Shown here piece after piece: positions 25,939-35,115 of a stretch of DNA of 64,000 nt (the first letter of the stretch is position 1; each line of letters opens with the position of its first letter). The position numbers and the translations under genes were made by a program. Under the pieces are notes generated by a model that did no database searches, was not told where the DNA came from, and saw only the letters and a list, made by a program, of their open reading frames with translations. Source of the stretch: Muribaculaceae bacterium (lineage in GTDB: Bacteria; Bacteroidota; Bacteroidia; Bacteroidales; Muribaculaceae); assembly GCA_022510405.1 (NCBI GenBank), contig JAFLTP010000003.1, positions 1-64,000 on the forward strand, written 5' to 3'.

Positions 25939-26277
25939 ATGGTCGACGAACGAGTAATACAGGAAATATATAAGAAATACCGCAAGCCTAATAAAAATGC
26001 TGCAGACTTGCGGCTTGATTATTTTCTACCCATGCTCGGGGAACACCACGCTATTGAAAACGACGGATTCGAAATTATTTTAAAAGATGTGGATGAATAT
26101 AATCCTTTCCGGAGATTTCTGATACGCAGCCTAAATGCCGTATTGGAATTTGATAAGTTGATTGCTTTCGTGTTCAAGAACCATATTCTATTCATGGGCA
26201 AGGAAGACAATCAATTACATGTCCATATAAAGCCCGAAGATAAGCCATCCCTTTTCGGAAGAATTTTCGGAAGATAA
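25939..26277 (+). CDS. Conserved-looking small cytoplasmic protein, unknown function
   Basis: 112 residues, no signal or membrane segment. The sequence is a mix of helix and strand (RLDYFLPMLGEHHAIENDGF, then LIAFVFKNHILFMGKEDNQL) with a basic C-terminus (LFGRIFGR). No family recognised. A shared terminator separates it from the convergent gene at 26313. Confidence 0.65.
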   Translation: MVDERVIQEIYKKYRKPNKNAADLRLDYFLPMLGEHHAIENDGFEIILKDVDEYNPFRRFLIRSLNAVLEFDKLIAFVFKNHILFMGKEDNQLHVHIKPEDKPSLFGRIFGR

Positions 26278-26280
26278 AAC

Positions 26281-26309
26281 AAAAATGAGCTTCCATGAAG
26301 CTCATTTTT
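26281..26309. terminator. Bidirectional terminator between convergent genes
   Basis: AAAATGAGCTTC-CAT-GAAGCTCATTTT flanked by A and T runs, 3 bp from either gene's end. Confidence 0.85.
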
Positions 26310-26312
26310 GTT

Positions 26313-26855
26313 TTATAGATTGTTAATATCGAAACCGTCGGCAATATCCTCTTCGTTGTATTGGTCATCCCCATAAATATCTAAGTCAAGATCATCGGAT
26401 GGTAATAATGAAACCGTTTGATCTATCTTTGAATCAAATTCATCAAGGTCTACATATTGAGCGGGTGGATTACCTCTTTTTAGAGTACACATAGGATCGG
26501 ATAAAGTTCTTCCGGGGAAGGATTCTTTCATTTCCATGAAGAAAGACCTTTCAGTCATATAGTCGAAAACAAAAATGAGACGCTGTCCATCCTCTTCGAT
26601 AAGTTCATTGAGAGGAGTGTCACCCATCACCCAAATATCCTGATCACTTGAACTACCCATATCTTCAAGGGTTATCTCTTCATTTTTCTGCCAATCATCG
26701 TCGCAGAGGAAGAAAGAATTGAAATCGTCTTTAGAGTAACCTACGCTGTCAAGGATTGTATTGCGTAGTTGCAAGAAGGTGGCTGTGGAGTCGATTTCAT
26801 ACTCGCGTGCGAAATTGCTCACCTCATCGCTTACAAGTTTAAATCTATAGACCAT
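26313..26855 (-). CDS. Plasmid pRiA4b ORF-3-like (TnpR-type) domain protein
   Basis: 180 residues. The first 105 match the pRiA4b ORF-3/IS1096 TnpR-like fold: VYRFKLVSDEVSNFAREYEI, a ubiquitin-like beta-grasp pattern, then LIFVFDYMTERSFFMEMKES. The C-terminal 50 residues are strongly acidic (SDDLDLDIYGDDQYNEEDIA). Despite the family name these are common chromosomal proteins in Bacteroidota without a transposase nearby, as here. Function unknown. Confidence 0.7.
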   Translation of the reverse strand: MVYRFKLVSDEVSNFAREYEIDSTATFLQLRNTILDSVGYSKDDFNSFFLCDDDWQKNEEITLEDMGSSSDQDIWVMGDTPLNELIEEDGQRLIFVFDYMTERSFFMEMKESFPGRTLSDPMCTLKRGNPPAQYVDLDEFDSKIDQTVSLLPSDDLDLDIYGDDQYNEEDIADGFDINNL

Positions 26856-26951
26856 GTAGATAGTATGTTGTGTCTTCTTGGTTTTTAATTACGGTGCGAA
26901 TTTAACTTATTTTTCCATATCGCAAAATAAACTTATAAAAAAATGTAAAAA

Positions 26952-26985
26952 AAAGTTGAGTCTCCTGTTTTGAGACCCAACCTTT
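26952..26985 (-). terminator. Terminator of the methylmalonyl-CoA decarboxylase operon
   Basis: Minus strand GTTGGGTCTC / GAGACTCAAC arms, 7-nt loop, followed by eight T. Confidence 0.9.
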
Positions 26986-27024
26986 ATTAAGATTTATTGC
27001 ATTTTAAATATTAGTTATAGCAAA

Positions 27025-28197
27025 TTACCCGAGGAAACTGAGCAATACACCGGCAGCCACAGCTGAACCAATCACGCCGGCCACATTCGGTCCCATCGCA
27101 TGCATGAGAAGATAATTGCTGGGGTCGTATTCCAAACCTAAATTATTTGAGATTCTGGCAGCCATCGGCACTGCGGAAACACCGGCATTACCGATAAGCG
27201 GGTTAATCTTCTTGTCTTTACGAAGGAAAAGATTGAATAACTTCACAGAGCATACACCTGCTGAAGAGGCGATGATGAAAGCCGCGAAACCCAATCCAAA
27301 AATCAAAAGTGTGTCGAGTGTAAGGAATTTGTCACCCTGAGTTGAAGCACCAACTGTGAGACCCAACAGGATAGTCACGATATCGGTCATGGCATTGCTT
27401 GCAGTCTTGGCGAGACGGGTGGTGACACCGCTCTCACGAAGCAAATTACCGAAGAAAAGCATACCGAGCAATGGAATACCTGAAGGCACCACGAAACAGG
27501 TGAGGAGCAAACCCACCACCGGGAATATGATTTTTTCGTTCTGAGTTACCACACGTACCGGTTTCATCTTTATGAGACGCTCTTTTTTGGTTGTGAACAG
27601 ACGCATCAACGGGGGCTGGATAAGAGGTATCAGTGCCATATAGGAATAGGCCGATACAGCCACCGCTCCCAAAAGGTTGGGATTAAGTTTCGAAGTGGTG
27701 AAAATGGCTGTAGGACCATCGGCACCACCGATAATTGCGACACAACCGGCAGAAAGAGGTTCGAAACCGCAAAGCAACGCAAGCATATAAGCGCCGAAAA
27801 TACCGAATTGGGCACAAGCGCCAATAATCATAAGTTTAGGATTGGCCAGCAAGGCCGAGAAATCAGTCATGGCTCCGATGCCAAGGAAAATAATTGGAGG
27901 ATACCAACCGCGTTCCACACCATTATACAGTATGTTGAGCACGGATCCCGGTTCATAGATACCGATCTCCATTCCCTCCTGGAACGGTATGTTACCGATG
28001 AGCATACCGAAGCCTATAGGCACAAGCAACAGGGGTTCAAAATTCTTCTTGATGGCAAGCCAAACAAAGAAACAACCCACGGCAAGCATCACCAGATTTT
28101 CCCATTCGCAATTGTAAAAACCGGTGAACTCCCAGAAAGTAGCCACTGTTTGGCGCATGAATTCGCCAAATGAATATGTAGAGTCTGCTAAGATCAT
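27025..28197 (-). CDS. mmdB: Methylmalonyl-CoA decarboxylase beta subunit, Na+ pump
   Basis: 390 residues, an integral membrane protein of about ten helices. It has the OadB-family features GGADGPTAIFTTSKLNPNLL (region IIIa with the Asp that binds Na+) and the conserved end GNAGVSAVPMAARISNNLGL. It decarboxylates the carboxybiotin carried by the biotin subunit and exports Na+. It is the last gene of the operon mce-mmdA-mmdD-mmdC-mmdB. In Bacteroidales this completes succinate-to-propionate fermentation. OadB (oxaloacetate) is indistinguishable by this subunit alone; the epimerase and carboxyltransferase neighbours decide. Confidence 0.95.
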   Translation of the reverse strand: MILADSTYSFGEFMRQTVATFWEFTGFYNCEWENLVMLAVGCFFVWLAIKKNFEPLLLVPIGFGMLIGNIPFQEGMEIGIYEPGSVLNILYNGVERGWYPPIIFLGIGAMTDFSALLANPKLMIIGACAQFGIFGAYMLALLCGFEPLSAGCVAIIGGADGPTAIFTTSKLNPNLLGAVAVSAYSYMALIPLIQPPLMRLFTTKKERLIKMKPVRVVTQNEKIIFPVVGLLLTCFVVPSGIPLLGMLFFGNLLRESGVTTRLAKTASNAMTDIVTILLGLTVGASTQGDKFLTLDTLLIFGLGFAAFIIASSAGVCSVKLFNLFLRKDKKINPLIGNAGVSAVPMAARISNNLGLEYDPSNYLLMHAMGPNVAGVIGSAVAAGVLLSFLG

Positions 28198-28227
28198 AAT
28201 ATTATGTTTGGTAAATTCCGGCCGTTA

Positions 28228-28677
28228 TTAATCAAGAACCATAATGTCGCCGTCCTGAGGCACGGCATCACCCACACTTACTAAAATTTGTTTCACCACG
28301 CCACCTTTTGGAGTATGGATATCATTTTCCATTTTCATAGCTTCAAGCACACAAACTGTAGCGCCGGCAGCCACTGTGTCTCCCACTTTCACCGGGATGC
28401 TCATTATTGTGCCGGGGAGCGGAGCTTTCACCTTGTAACCACTTGCTGATGTCACTTGCTGACGCACTTCGGCTTTTTGTTCCGATTCCAATTTAGGCAC
28501 TTCAGCCTTCTTTCTTGTAGGTGGTTTGATAACCGGTTTCTCGCCCGGAGTCTTATCAAATTCTACCGTGTAGGGCACACCATTAACTTCCACATGGACA
28601 GTATTGCCTTCAGGGTCGTCGACCGTGACATTGAATTTGGTGCCGTTGATCTTATATTTGTATTCTTTTTGACTCAT
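28228..28677 (-). CDS. mmdC: Biotin carrier subunit of methylmalonyl-CoA decarboxylase
   Basis: 149 residues. The N-terminal 45 form a small beta domain, a Pro/Lys-rich linker follows (about 45-75), and the C-terminal 70 are a biotinyl domain with the biotinylated Lys in VLEAMKMENDIHTP. It shuttles CO2 from the MmdA carboxyltransferase to the MmdB membrane pump. Its start overlaps the end of mmdD by 26 bp, so translation is probably coupled. Confidence 0.95.
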   Translation of the reverse strand: MSQKEYKYKINGTKFNVTVDDPEGNTVHVEVNGVPYTVEFDKTPGEKPVIKPPTRKKAEVPKLESEQKAEVRQQVTSASGYKVKAPLPGTIMSIPVKVGDTVAAGATVCVLEAMKMENDIHTPKGGVVKQILVSVGDAVPQDGDIMVLD

Positions 28678-29329
28678 GGAAATTTATTTCTGTTGAAGGG
28701 TTTCTCTTATGGTCCTGATTCTGACGAAGATTATAGATTTTTGAATTCCAGGGGGAATATACTTTCTGAAGTTTTCTGATTGTGAGATGAGTGTCTTCTA
28801 TATCATGAGGATTACCGAAGTATTCAGACAAAGCCAAAGAAATAGCTGCAATCACCTCTCCGGAGGAAAGTTCAAGATGCTCATCGTTTTCAGGATGGTC
28901 GGCAGCAGCCTTGGCTTCTTTCTTCCTTTTTGTGATAAGGGCTTCTGCAACCTTTCCGAAAATCATGAACAGAATCGAAAGCACCACAAGAGCTGAAATT
29001 ACTATGCACATTGCGATGATTGTGATGGCACCACCCCAACCATCATTTTCTGCAGCATTCTGGTTTTTTTCTGCCTGGGTCATCTTTTTGGCGATCTTAC
29101 TCTCGCCATAATCGGAGGAGAAAACATGCGGTTCCTGTAAAGCCAGAGGAGTATGGTCTTCACCGGCTTGGGCGGGACTCACAGGTGCTTCCACAACCTC
29201 GATCACCTCTTCAGCCTGCTGCGGGGATTGGGCATATGCTGTGACTCCCAGAGGAGCCACAGCTATCAAGCCCATAGTTATTATTTTTAAAAACCCTTTT
29301 GTCATTTTGTTTTTGATTGTAGGGTGCAT
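28652..29329 (-). CDS. mmdD: Delta (OadG-like) subunit of methylmalonyl-CoA decarboxylase
   Basis: 225 residues. An N-terminal hydrophobic segment (about 12-31) may be a signal or anchor; an OadG-type membrane helix (about 97-120, GGAITIIAMCIVISALVVLS) follows, then a cytoplasmic charged region (KRKKEAKAAADHPENDEHLE) and a C-terminal tail. It anchors and organises the complex. It is longer than typical OadG (about 80-100 residues), with an extra N-terminal acidic/Pro-rich segment as seen in Bacteroidales homologues. It follows mmdA by 5 bp. Confidence 0.85.
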   Translation of the reverse strand: MHPTIKNKMTKGFLKIITMGLIAVAPLGVTAYAQSPQQAEEVIEVVEAPVSPAQAGEDHTPLALQEPHVFSSDYGESKIAKKMTQAEKNQNAAENDGWGGAITIIAMCIVISALVVLSILFMIFGKVAEALITKRKKEAKAAADHPENDEHLELSSGEVIAAISLALSEYFGNPHDIEDTHLTIRKLQKVYSPWNSKIYNLRQNQDHKRNPSTEINFHESKRIQI

Positions 29330-29334
29330 TTTGA

Positions 29335-30888
29335 TTATAATGGAATGTTACCGTGTTTCTTAGGAGGATTCGAAAGCTTCTTGGTGGCAAGCATCTGAAG
29401 GGCACGGATGATGCGGAAACGAGTGTTTCTCGGTTCGATAACATCATCAATGTAGCCATATTTCGCAGCCTGGTAAGGATTGGCGAAGAGCTTGCGGTAT
29501 TCTTCTTCTTTTTCAGCGCGGATCTTTGCGGGATCCTCAGCTTCCTTCATTTCCTTAGCGTAGAGCACGCCAACAGCACCTTCAGCACCCATAACGGCGA
29601 TTTCGGAAGTAGGCCATGCATAATTGATGTCACCGCGAAGTTGCTTGCAACTCATCACGATATGTGCTCCACCATAGCTCTTGCGCAGAGTAACTGTAAC
29701 CTTAGGCACAGTAGCCTCGCCATATGCATAGAGAAGTTTGGCGCCATGAAGAATCACACCGTTGTATTCCTGACCTGTACCCGGTAGGAATCCCGGCACG
29801 TCTACCAAAGTGACCAAAGGAATATTGAAAGCATCGCAGAAACGAACGAAACGTGCAGCCTTACGGGATGCATTTGAATCGAGCACACCTGCAAGAACTT
29901 TTGGTTGATTGGCAACGACACCTACGCTCTGACCATTGAAACGGGCGAAACCGATAATGATGTTGCGCGCGAAATCACGGTGCACTTCCAAGAATTCACC
30001 ATTGTCAACGATAGCGCCGATAACATCATACATGTCGTAGCTTTGTTTAGCGCTTTCAGGAATGATGTCGTTGAGGGCGTCTTCAAGACGGTCGATAGGG
30101 TCATCACACTTCACGAGGGGAGTTTCCTCAAGATTGTTCTGAGGGATAAAACTGAGAAGCTTCCGGATCACGAACAGAGCCTCCTCGCCGTTTTCAGCTG
30201 CGAAATGAGTCACACCACTCTTGCAAGAGTGAACAGACGCACCACCCAGTTCTTCCTGGCTAACATCTTCACCGGTGACAGTCTTAACAACAGTAGGACC
30301 GGTCAGGAACATATATGAAATACCCTTCGCCATGATAGTGAAGTCAGTGAGGGCAGGGCTATATACAGCACCACCGGCACATGGACCAAGGATCGCAGAA
30401 ATCTGCGGGATCACACCGGAAGCCATGATGTTACGTTGGAAGATTTCAGAATATCCGGCGAGGGCATTGATACCTTCCTGGATACGAGCGCCGCCCGAGT
30501 CATTAAGACCGATAACAGGGGCACCCATCTTCATGGCCATATCCATTACCTTACAAATCTTCTGGGCCATTGTTTCGGAGAGAGAACCACCGAAAACTGT
30601 GAAATCCTGAGCGAAGATATAAACAAGGCGACCTTCTATTGTGCCGAAACCGGTAACCACACCGTCGCCGAGGATATGTTTTTTGTCTTGTCCGAAGTTT
30701 GTGCAACGGTGAGTCACAAACATGTCGAGTTCCTCGAAACTACCTTCATCAAGGAGCTGAGCGATTCTTTCACGGGCTGTGTATTTGCCTTTGGCATGCT
30801 GCTTTTCGATAGCTTTTTCACCACCACCTACACGAGCACAAGCACGCTTTTCGATAAGTTCGTTTATCTTTTGTTGAGAAACGTCCAT
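29335..30888 (-). CDS. mmdA: Methylmalonyl-CoA decarboxylase carboxyltransferase subunit
   Basis: 517 residues with two crotonase-fold carboxyltransferase halves. Conserved elements are [36 protein letters not shown] (oxyanion hole) and [20 protein letters not shown]. It transfers CO2 from methylmalonyl-CoA to the biotin carrier, giving propionyl-CoA; the same family includes PccB. With the epimerase gene upstream and Na+-pump subunits downstream, the decarboxylase role is the better reading. Confidence 0.95.
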   Translation of the reverse strand: MDVSQQKINELIEKRACARVGGGEKAIEKQHAKGKYTARERIAQLLDEGSFEELDMFVTHRCTNFGQDKKHILGDGVVTGFGTIEGRLVYIFAQDFTVFGGSLSETMAQKICKVMDMAMKMGAPVIGLNDSGGARIQEGINALAGYSEIFQRNIMASGVIPQISAILGPCAGGAVYSPALTDFTIMAKGISYMFLTGPTVVKTVTGEDVSQEELGGASVHSCKSGVTHFAAENGEEALFVIRKLLSFIPQNNLEETPLVKCDDPIDRLEDALNDIIPESAKQSYDMYDVIGAIVDNGEFLEVHRDFARNIIIGFARFNGQSVGVVANQPKVLAGVLDSNASRKAARFVRFCDAFNIPLVTLVDVPGFLPGTGQEYNGVILHGAKLLYAYGEATVPKVTVTLRKSYGGAHIVMSCKQLRGDINYAWPTSEIAVMGAEGAVGVLYAKEMKEAEDPAKIRAEKEEEYRKLFANPYQAAKYGYIDDVIEPRNTRFRIIRALQMLATKKLSNPPKKHGNIPL

Positions 30889-30932
30889 AAGGAAAGTTTA
30901 AAGTTAAAAGTTTAAAGATATAAGTTTAAATA

Positions 30933-31364
30933 TTAGCAACCGCAGGATTTTGCAGGATCTTCGCAAAGTTCTGTGAGAACTGCTTGTGTTGATTTCGGAT
31001 GAAGGAATGCGATCTGAAGACCGTCGGCACCTTTACGCGGAGCCTTGTCGATAAGTTGCACACCTTTGTCGGCAGCTTCTGCCAGAGCGTCAGCAACGCC
31101 GTCTTCCACTGCGAAAGCCATGTGGTGCATTCCACCGCGGCCACCGTTTTTCTCAATGAATTTAGCGATAGTGCTGTCGGGAGAAGTAGCTTCAAGAAGT
31201 TCGATTTTAGTGTCGCCTACTTTGAAAAATGCTGTTGTGACCTTCTGGTCTTCCACCACTTCTTGTTTATAGCATTTAAGGCCAAGCACATTTTCATAAT
31301 ACTTGATTGCCTCCTCGAGATTGGGCACTGCGATACCGATATGCTCCAAATGTGAAATTTTCAT
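30933..31364 (-). CDS. mce: Methylmalonyl-CoA epimerase
   Basis: 143 residues, a vicinal-oxygen-chelate (glyoxalase-fold) protein. Metal ligands are visible as His7 in SHLEHIGIAV, His in GGMHHMAFAVEDG and Glu in the last strand (AVLTELCE); IKYYENVLGLKCYKQE is also typical. It interconverts (R)- and (S)-methylmalonyl-CoA so that the mutase product can enter the decarboxylase. First gene of the operon. The gap of 44 bp to mmdA contains an AAAGTTTAAAG repeat. Confidence 0.95.
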   Translation of the reverse strand: MKISHLEHIGIAVPNLEEAIKYYENVLGLKCYKQEVVEDQKVTTAFFKVGDTKIELLEATSPDSTIAKFIEKNGGRGGMHHMAFAVEDGVADALAEAADKGVQLIDKAPRKGADGLQIAFLHPKSTQAVLTELCEDPAKSCGC

Positions 31365-31601
31365 GATTATAGAGAATTAGTTGTTATTGTTGTTGGATAG
31401 TTATCGTTGTTAGTTATAGTGGTTGGGGCTGATGACGTTATAAACCCTATTGCCCTAATTAAATGCAAAAATACACAATAATTTGGAATAGGTAAAGCAA
31501 AATTTCCATAATCTTTTTATAAGATGCAAAATGGCGTTTTAATCGGCTATATTATCTTATAATATGAAAAAAATTACGATATTTGCAGAAAATATGTCTT
31601 G
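31365..31601. other. Divergent spacer between mce and lpxD
   Basis: 237 bp. The mce-proximal half is rich in TTGTTATTGTTGTTGG-type repeats, similar to the spacer in front of the oxidoreductase gene at the right edge. No gene seen; both promoters must lie here. Confidence 0.4.
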
Positions 31602-32606
31602 ATGGAGATAACAGCCAAAGAACTTGCGGCGCTATGCGGTGGCTCGGTCGAGGGCAACCCGGACGCAGTAGTATCAGACTTTGCCAAAATAGAAGAGGCG
31701 GGGGAAGGAGATCTGTCGTTTATCGCCAATCCAAAGTATACACATTTTGCCAACACCACGGGAGCCTCAGTGCTTTTGGTCTCCAAAAATTTCGAGTCTC
31801 CGGGAAATATAAAACCTACCTTGGTAAGGGTCGACGACCCCTATTCCTGTTTGGCCAAACTTATGACCATGGTTGCCGGGATGCAACCCAAACCCAAAGG
31901 AATAGAGAATCCCGTTTCAATCGGTGAAGGCACCAAACTTCCGGAAGACATATATCTGGGTGCTTTTTCATATATCGGTAAAAATGTAAAAATTGGCAAC
32001 AACGTCTTGATTTATCCCCAAGTATATCTGGGCGACGGTTGCACCGTGGGTGATGATACGATACTTTATCCCGGAGTAAAGATATATGCAGGCTGCAAGA
32101 TCGGTTCAAGATGTATTATCCATGCCGGCACCGTTATCGGTTCCGACGGTTTCGGTTTCGCTCCCGTCAACGGTCATTATGAAAAAATTCCCCAGATGGG
32201 AGGGGTGATCATAGAAGACGATGTGGAAATCGGAGCAAACACCACTATAGACAGAGCAACATTCGGCAACACGGTGATAGGCAAAGGGACCAAGCTCGAC
32301 AATCTTATCCAGATAGCCCATAATGTGCGTGTAGGTGAAAACAACGTGTTTGCCGCTCAGGTTGGAGTTGCCGGGTCGACCCATATCGGCGACCGTAACC
32401 GTGTGGGAGGCCAATGTGGATTCGCAGGCCATATATCCATCGGCAGCGACAATGAATTCGGAGCTCAGTCAGGATTCCATGCCAATGTTGGCGACAAGAC
32501 CCGTATGATGGGATATCCGGCGGTAGACGTAATGCAGTTCGCACGAAACACTGTAAACATGAAAAGATTGGCAGAATTTTTGGCCGGTCAAAAAAATAAA
32601 GACTAA
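31602..32606 (+). CDS. lpxD: UDP-3-O-acyl-glucosamine N-acyltransferase
   Basis: 334 residues from ATG 31602. An N-terminal uridine-binding domain (1-100, [20 protein letters not shown]) is followed by a left-handed beta-helix of hexapeptide repeats, with catalytic-type His residues in [19 protein letters not shown] and [18 protein letters not shown]. It adds the N-linked hydroxyacyl chain in lipid A synthesis. It is 2 bp upstream of lpxC-fabZ and forms an operon with it and lpxA. Confidence 0.97.
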   Translation: MEITAKELAALCGGSVEGNPDAVVSDFAKIEEAGEGDLSFIANPKYTHFANTTGASVLLVSKNFESPGNIKPTLVRVDDPYSCLAKLMTMVAGMQPKPKGIENPVSIGEGTKLPEDIYLGAFSYIGKNVKIGNNVLIYPQVYLGDGCTVGDDTILYPGVKIYAGCKIGSRCIIHAGTVIGSDGFGFAPVNGHYEKIPQMGGVIIEDDVEIGANTTIDRATFGNTVIGKGTKLDNLIQIAHNVRVGENNVFAAQVGVAGSTHIGDRNRVGGQCGFAGHISIGSDNEFGAQSGFHANVGDKTRMMGYPAVDVMQFARNTVNMKRLAEFLAGQKNKD

Positions 32607-32608
32607 TA

Positions 32609-33991
32609 ATGGAACAATTAACGCTCAAGAGTCCGTTCACTGTAAAAGGTAAGGGGCTTCATTCAGGAAAGGAAATCACGGCTGAATTCAAGCCGGCACC
32701 GACCAACCATGGATATCGATTCAAAAGAATGGATCTCGAAGGGGAACCGGTGATAGAAGCCCTGGCGGAAAATGTTGTGGACACCACACGCGGCACCGTC
32801 TTGGGCAAAAAGGATATAAGGATAAGCACAGTTGAACATTCCTTGGCCGCTCTCTATGCAGCAGGAGTTGACAATTGTCTTATAGAACTTGACGGACCCG
32901 AAATGCCGATACTCGACGGCAGCAGCATCATTTATGTCGACGAGTTGGAAAGAGTGGGACTCGAGGCACAGGATGCCGACAAGGATTTCTATATCATAAA
33001 GGAAAAATTGAGTCTAAAGGATGAGAAGACCGGCTCAATGATCACCATCTATCCCGACGATCATTTCAGTGTGGAAGTGATGGTGGAATACAACTCCCCT
33101 ATCCTGCCCAATCAATTCGCGATGATCGACGACATTGCTGAATTCAAACAGGAAGTGGCCAGCGCCCGTACTTTCGTTTTTGTAAGGGAAATAGAGCAGT
33201 TGGCTAATGCCGGACTTATCAAAGGCGGCGACCTTGACAACGCTATCGTGATTTATGATCAACCGGCATCCCAAGAAAACATAAATCATTTGTGCGACCT
33301 CATGGGTGTGCCCCATATCAAAGTGGACCAACTTGGCTATATTAATCCTAAACCACTCAAATGGGACAACGAACCGGCCAGACATAAACTTATGGATGTG
33401 ATCGGTGATTTCGCTCTTATCGGCAAACCGATAAAGGGAAGAATAGTGGCTGTGAGACCCGGACATACCATCAACAACCAGTTTACACGTATGATCCGCA
33501 AGACCGTGCGTCACACTGAGATTCAAAGTCCCACTTATAATCCGAATCTTGAACCGGTGATAGACATCAACGGAATCAAGAAACTGCTTCCTCACCGTTA
33601 TCCGTTCCTGCTTATCGATAAGATTATCGAGATAGATCGCAAGCACTGCGTAGCTGTGAAGAATGTCACTGTGAATGAACCTTTCTTCCCGGGACACTTC
33701 CCTCAGGAGCCGGTGATGCCGGGAGTGTTGCAAGTAGAGGCCATGGCTCAGGCAGCCGGCGTGCTGGTGCTTAATTATCTGGAAGAACCGGAAACCTATA
33801 GCACTTACTTTTTGAAAATAGACAATGTAAAGTTCCGTCAGAAGGTAGTGCCTGGCAATACCCTTCTTCTCAACGTAAGCCTCATGACAGAGATACGCCG
33901 CGGTTGCGCAATGGTGAAAGGTTACGCATTCGTGGGAGAAAAGATTGTCTGCGAGGCTGAGTTCATGGCTCAGATTATAAAGAATAAATAA
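32609..33991 (+). CDS. lpxC-fabZ: Bifunctional LpxC deacetylase / FabZ dehydratase
   Basis: 460 residues. The first about 300 are LpxC (UDP-3-O-acyl-GlcNAc deacetylase) with zinc ligands in STVEHSLAALYAAGVDNC and PARHKLMDVIGD. The last about 145 are FabZ, with LLPHRYPFLLIDKI and the catalytic His in FFPGHFPQEPVMPGVLQ. The fusion joins the committed step of lipid A with the 3-hydroxyacyl-ACP dehydratase that competes for the same substrate; it is characteristic of Bacteroidota and not an assembly artefact. Confidence 0.98.
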   Translation: MEQLTLKSPFTVKGKGLHSGKEITAEFKPAPTNHGYRFKRMDLEGEPVIEALAENVVDTTRGTVLGKKDIRISTVEHSLAALYAAGVDNCLIELDGPEMPILDGSSIIYVDELERVGLEAQDADKDFYIIKEKLSLKDEKTGSMITIYPDDHFSVEVMVEYNSPILPNQFAMIDDIAEFKQEVASARTFVFVREIEQLANAGLIKGGDLDNAIVIYDQPASQENINHLCDLMGVPHIKVDQLGYINPKPLKWDNEPARHKLMDVIGDFALIGKPIKGRIVAVRPGHTINNQFTRMIRKTVRHTEIQSPTYNPNLEPVIDINGIKKLLPHRYPFLLIDKIIEIDRKHCVAVKNVTVNEPFFPGHFPQEPVMPGVLQVEAMAQAAGVLVLNYLEEPETYSTYFLKIDNVKFRQKVVPGNTLLLNVSLMTEIRRGCAMVKGYAFVGEKIVCEAEFMAQIIKNK

Positions 33992-34090
33992 AGTTGAGAG
34001 TTGAAAGTTAAAAGTTCAAAGTTGAAAGAAAATTACAAAGCTAATCTCATCTAAACTTTACACTTTAGACTTTAAACTTTAAAAAAGGAA
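33992..34090. repeat. AGTTGAAAGTT-type low-complexity spacer
   Basis: Tandem imperfect copies of AAAGTTnAAAGTT on the left half and complementary ACTTTAAACTTT copies on the right half, so the RNA could fold on itself. It separates lpxC-fabZ from lpxA. Confidence 0.6.
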
Positions 34091-34092
34091 TT

Positions 34093-34866
34093 ATGGAAAA
34101 CATGTATTATGTCGATGCTGGAGCAAAGATCGGCAATAATGTAAAGATAGGAAATTTCACCAACATCTACGAAGATGTAGAGATAGGTGACAATTGTGAG
34201 ATAGCCGGGAATGTAACGATCTATCCCGGAGCAAGAATCGGCAACGGGGTTAAGATTTTTCCGGGGGCAGTGATTGCCGCCATACCCCAAGATTTAAAAT
34301 TCAAAGGAGAAAAGACCGTTGCGATAATAGGCGACGGCACCACCCTAAGGGAATGTGTGACAGTAAACCGCGGCACAGCTTCCAAAGGCAAGACAGTGGT
34401 GGGCGAAAATTGCCTTATCATGGCCTACAACCATGTGGCCCACGATTGCGTAATCGGTAACCGAGTTATAATGTCGAACGCATGTCAGCTTGCAGGGGAA
34501 GTGGTGGTGGATGATTATGCGGTGATTGGGGGCGGTAGTCTGATCCATCAGTTCTGCCATCTTGGCAGAAACATAATGCTTCAAGGAGGCGCGTTGGTTA
34601 ACAAAGACATCCCTCCTTATGTGAAGGCTGCGAGAGAACCGATATCTTACGTAGGACTCAATACGATAGGATTGCATCGCAACGGATTCAGCCAGGAAGA
34701 CATAAATATTATTTCCGAAATTTATAGGGTATTATATCTAAGCGACCTCAATGTTACTAATGCTATAAAATTGATTAGGGAAACCTTGCCGGAAAGCAAA
34801 TACCGGGAAGAGATAATCGATTTCGTAGAGAATTCGGGAAGAGGAGTGATAAGGTCGGCTATATAA
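34093..34866 (+). CDS. lpxA: UDP-N-acetylglucosamine O-acyltransferase
   Basis: 257 residues, usual length. About ten hexapeptide repeat coils (YVDAGAKIGNNVKIGNFTNI) form a left-handed beta-helix with the catalytic His in CLIMAYNHVAHDCVIGN. The C-terminal helical domain starts near NTIGLHRNGFSQEDI. It catalyses the first step of lipid A synthesis. It follows lpxC-fabZ after a 100-bp repeat spacer, probably in the same transcript. Confidence 0.97.
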   Translation: MENMYYVDAGAKIGNNVKIGNFTNIYEDVEIGDNCEIAGNVTIYPGARIGNGVKIFPGAVIAAIPQDLKFKGEKTVAIIGDGTTLRECVTVNRGTASKGKTVVGENCLIMAYNHVAHDCVIGNRVIMSNACQLAGEVVVDDYAVIGGGSLIHQFCHLGRNIMLQGGALVNKDIPPYVKAAREPISYVGLNTIGLHRNGFSQEDINIISEIYRVLYLSDLNVTNAIKLIRETLPESKYREEIIDFVENSGRGVIRSAI

Positions 34867-34990
34867 GTATTAAGTAATAAGTAATAAGTAATAAGTTTTA
34901 AGTTTTAAGTTTTAAGTTTTAAGTTTTAAGTTTTAAGTTTTAAGTATTAAACATTAAATATTATATATTAAATATTAAACAGTGAACTGT
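34867..34990. repeat. Tandem TTTTAAG/TAATAAG microsatellite after lpxA
   Basis: Four copies of TAAGTAA-type units, then seven copies of the 7-mer AAGTTTT, then AT-rich degenerate copies. Low-complexity spacer, no gene. Confidence 0.75.
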
Positions 34991-35051
34991 AAGTAATAAG
35001 CAGGGATAGTAAGGAATTGTAAAAATAGTAAAGTTAGAAAATGATAATAAT

Positions 35052-35075
35052 AAAGCCGCCTGATTGGGCGGCTTT
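35052..35075. terminator. Terminator between lpxA and the C10 protease
   Basis: AAAGCCGCC-TGATT-GGGCGGCTTT followed by ATTATTT; A run on the other side, so it serves both converging transcripts. Confidence 0.85.
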
Positions 35076-35115
35076 ATTATTTGTAGCAGGCAAGGATGCC
35101 TCTGCTACTACTAAT

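Noticed and set aside
26313-26855. Active insertion sequence because of the TnpR-like family name
   Set aside because: There is no transposase, inverted repeat or target duplication around it; the family is mostly chromosomal.
29335-30888. Propionyl-CoA carboxylase beta subunit (PccB) instead of MmdA
   Set aside because: No biotin carboxylase gene lies in the operon, while the Na+-pumping beta subunit, delta subunit and epimerase do.
32609-33991. Assembly artefact joining lpxC and fabZ
   Set aside because: The fusion is in one clean frame with a proper linker and is the normal Bacteroidota arrangement.
34867-34990. CRISPR or phase-variable coding repeat
   Set aside because: Units are 7 bp, contiguous and non-coding; low-complexity spacer between lpxA and its terminator.
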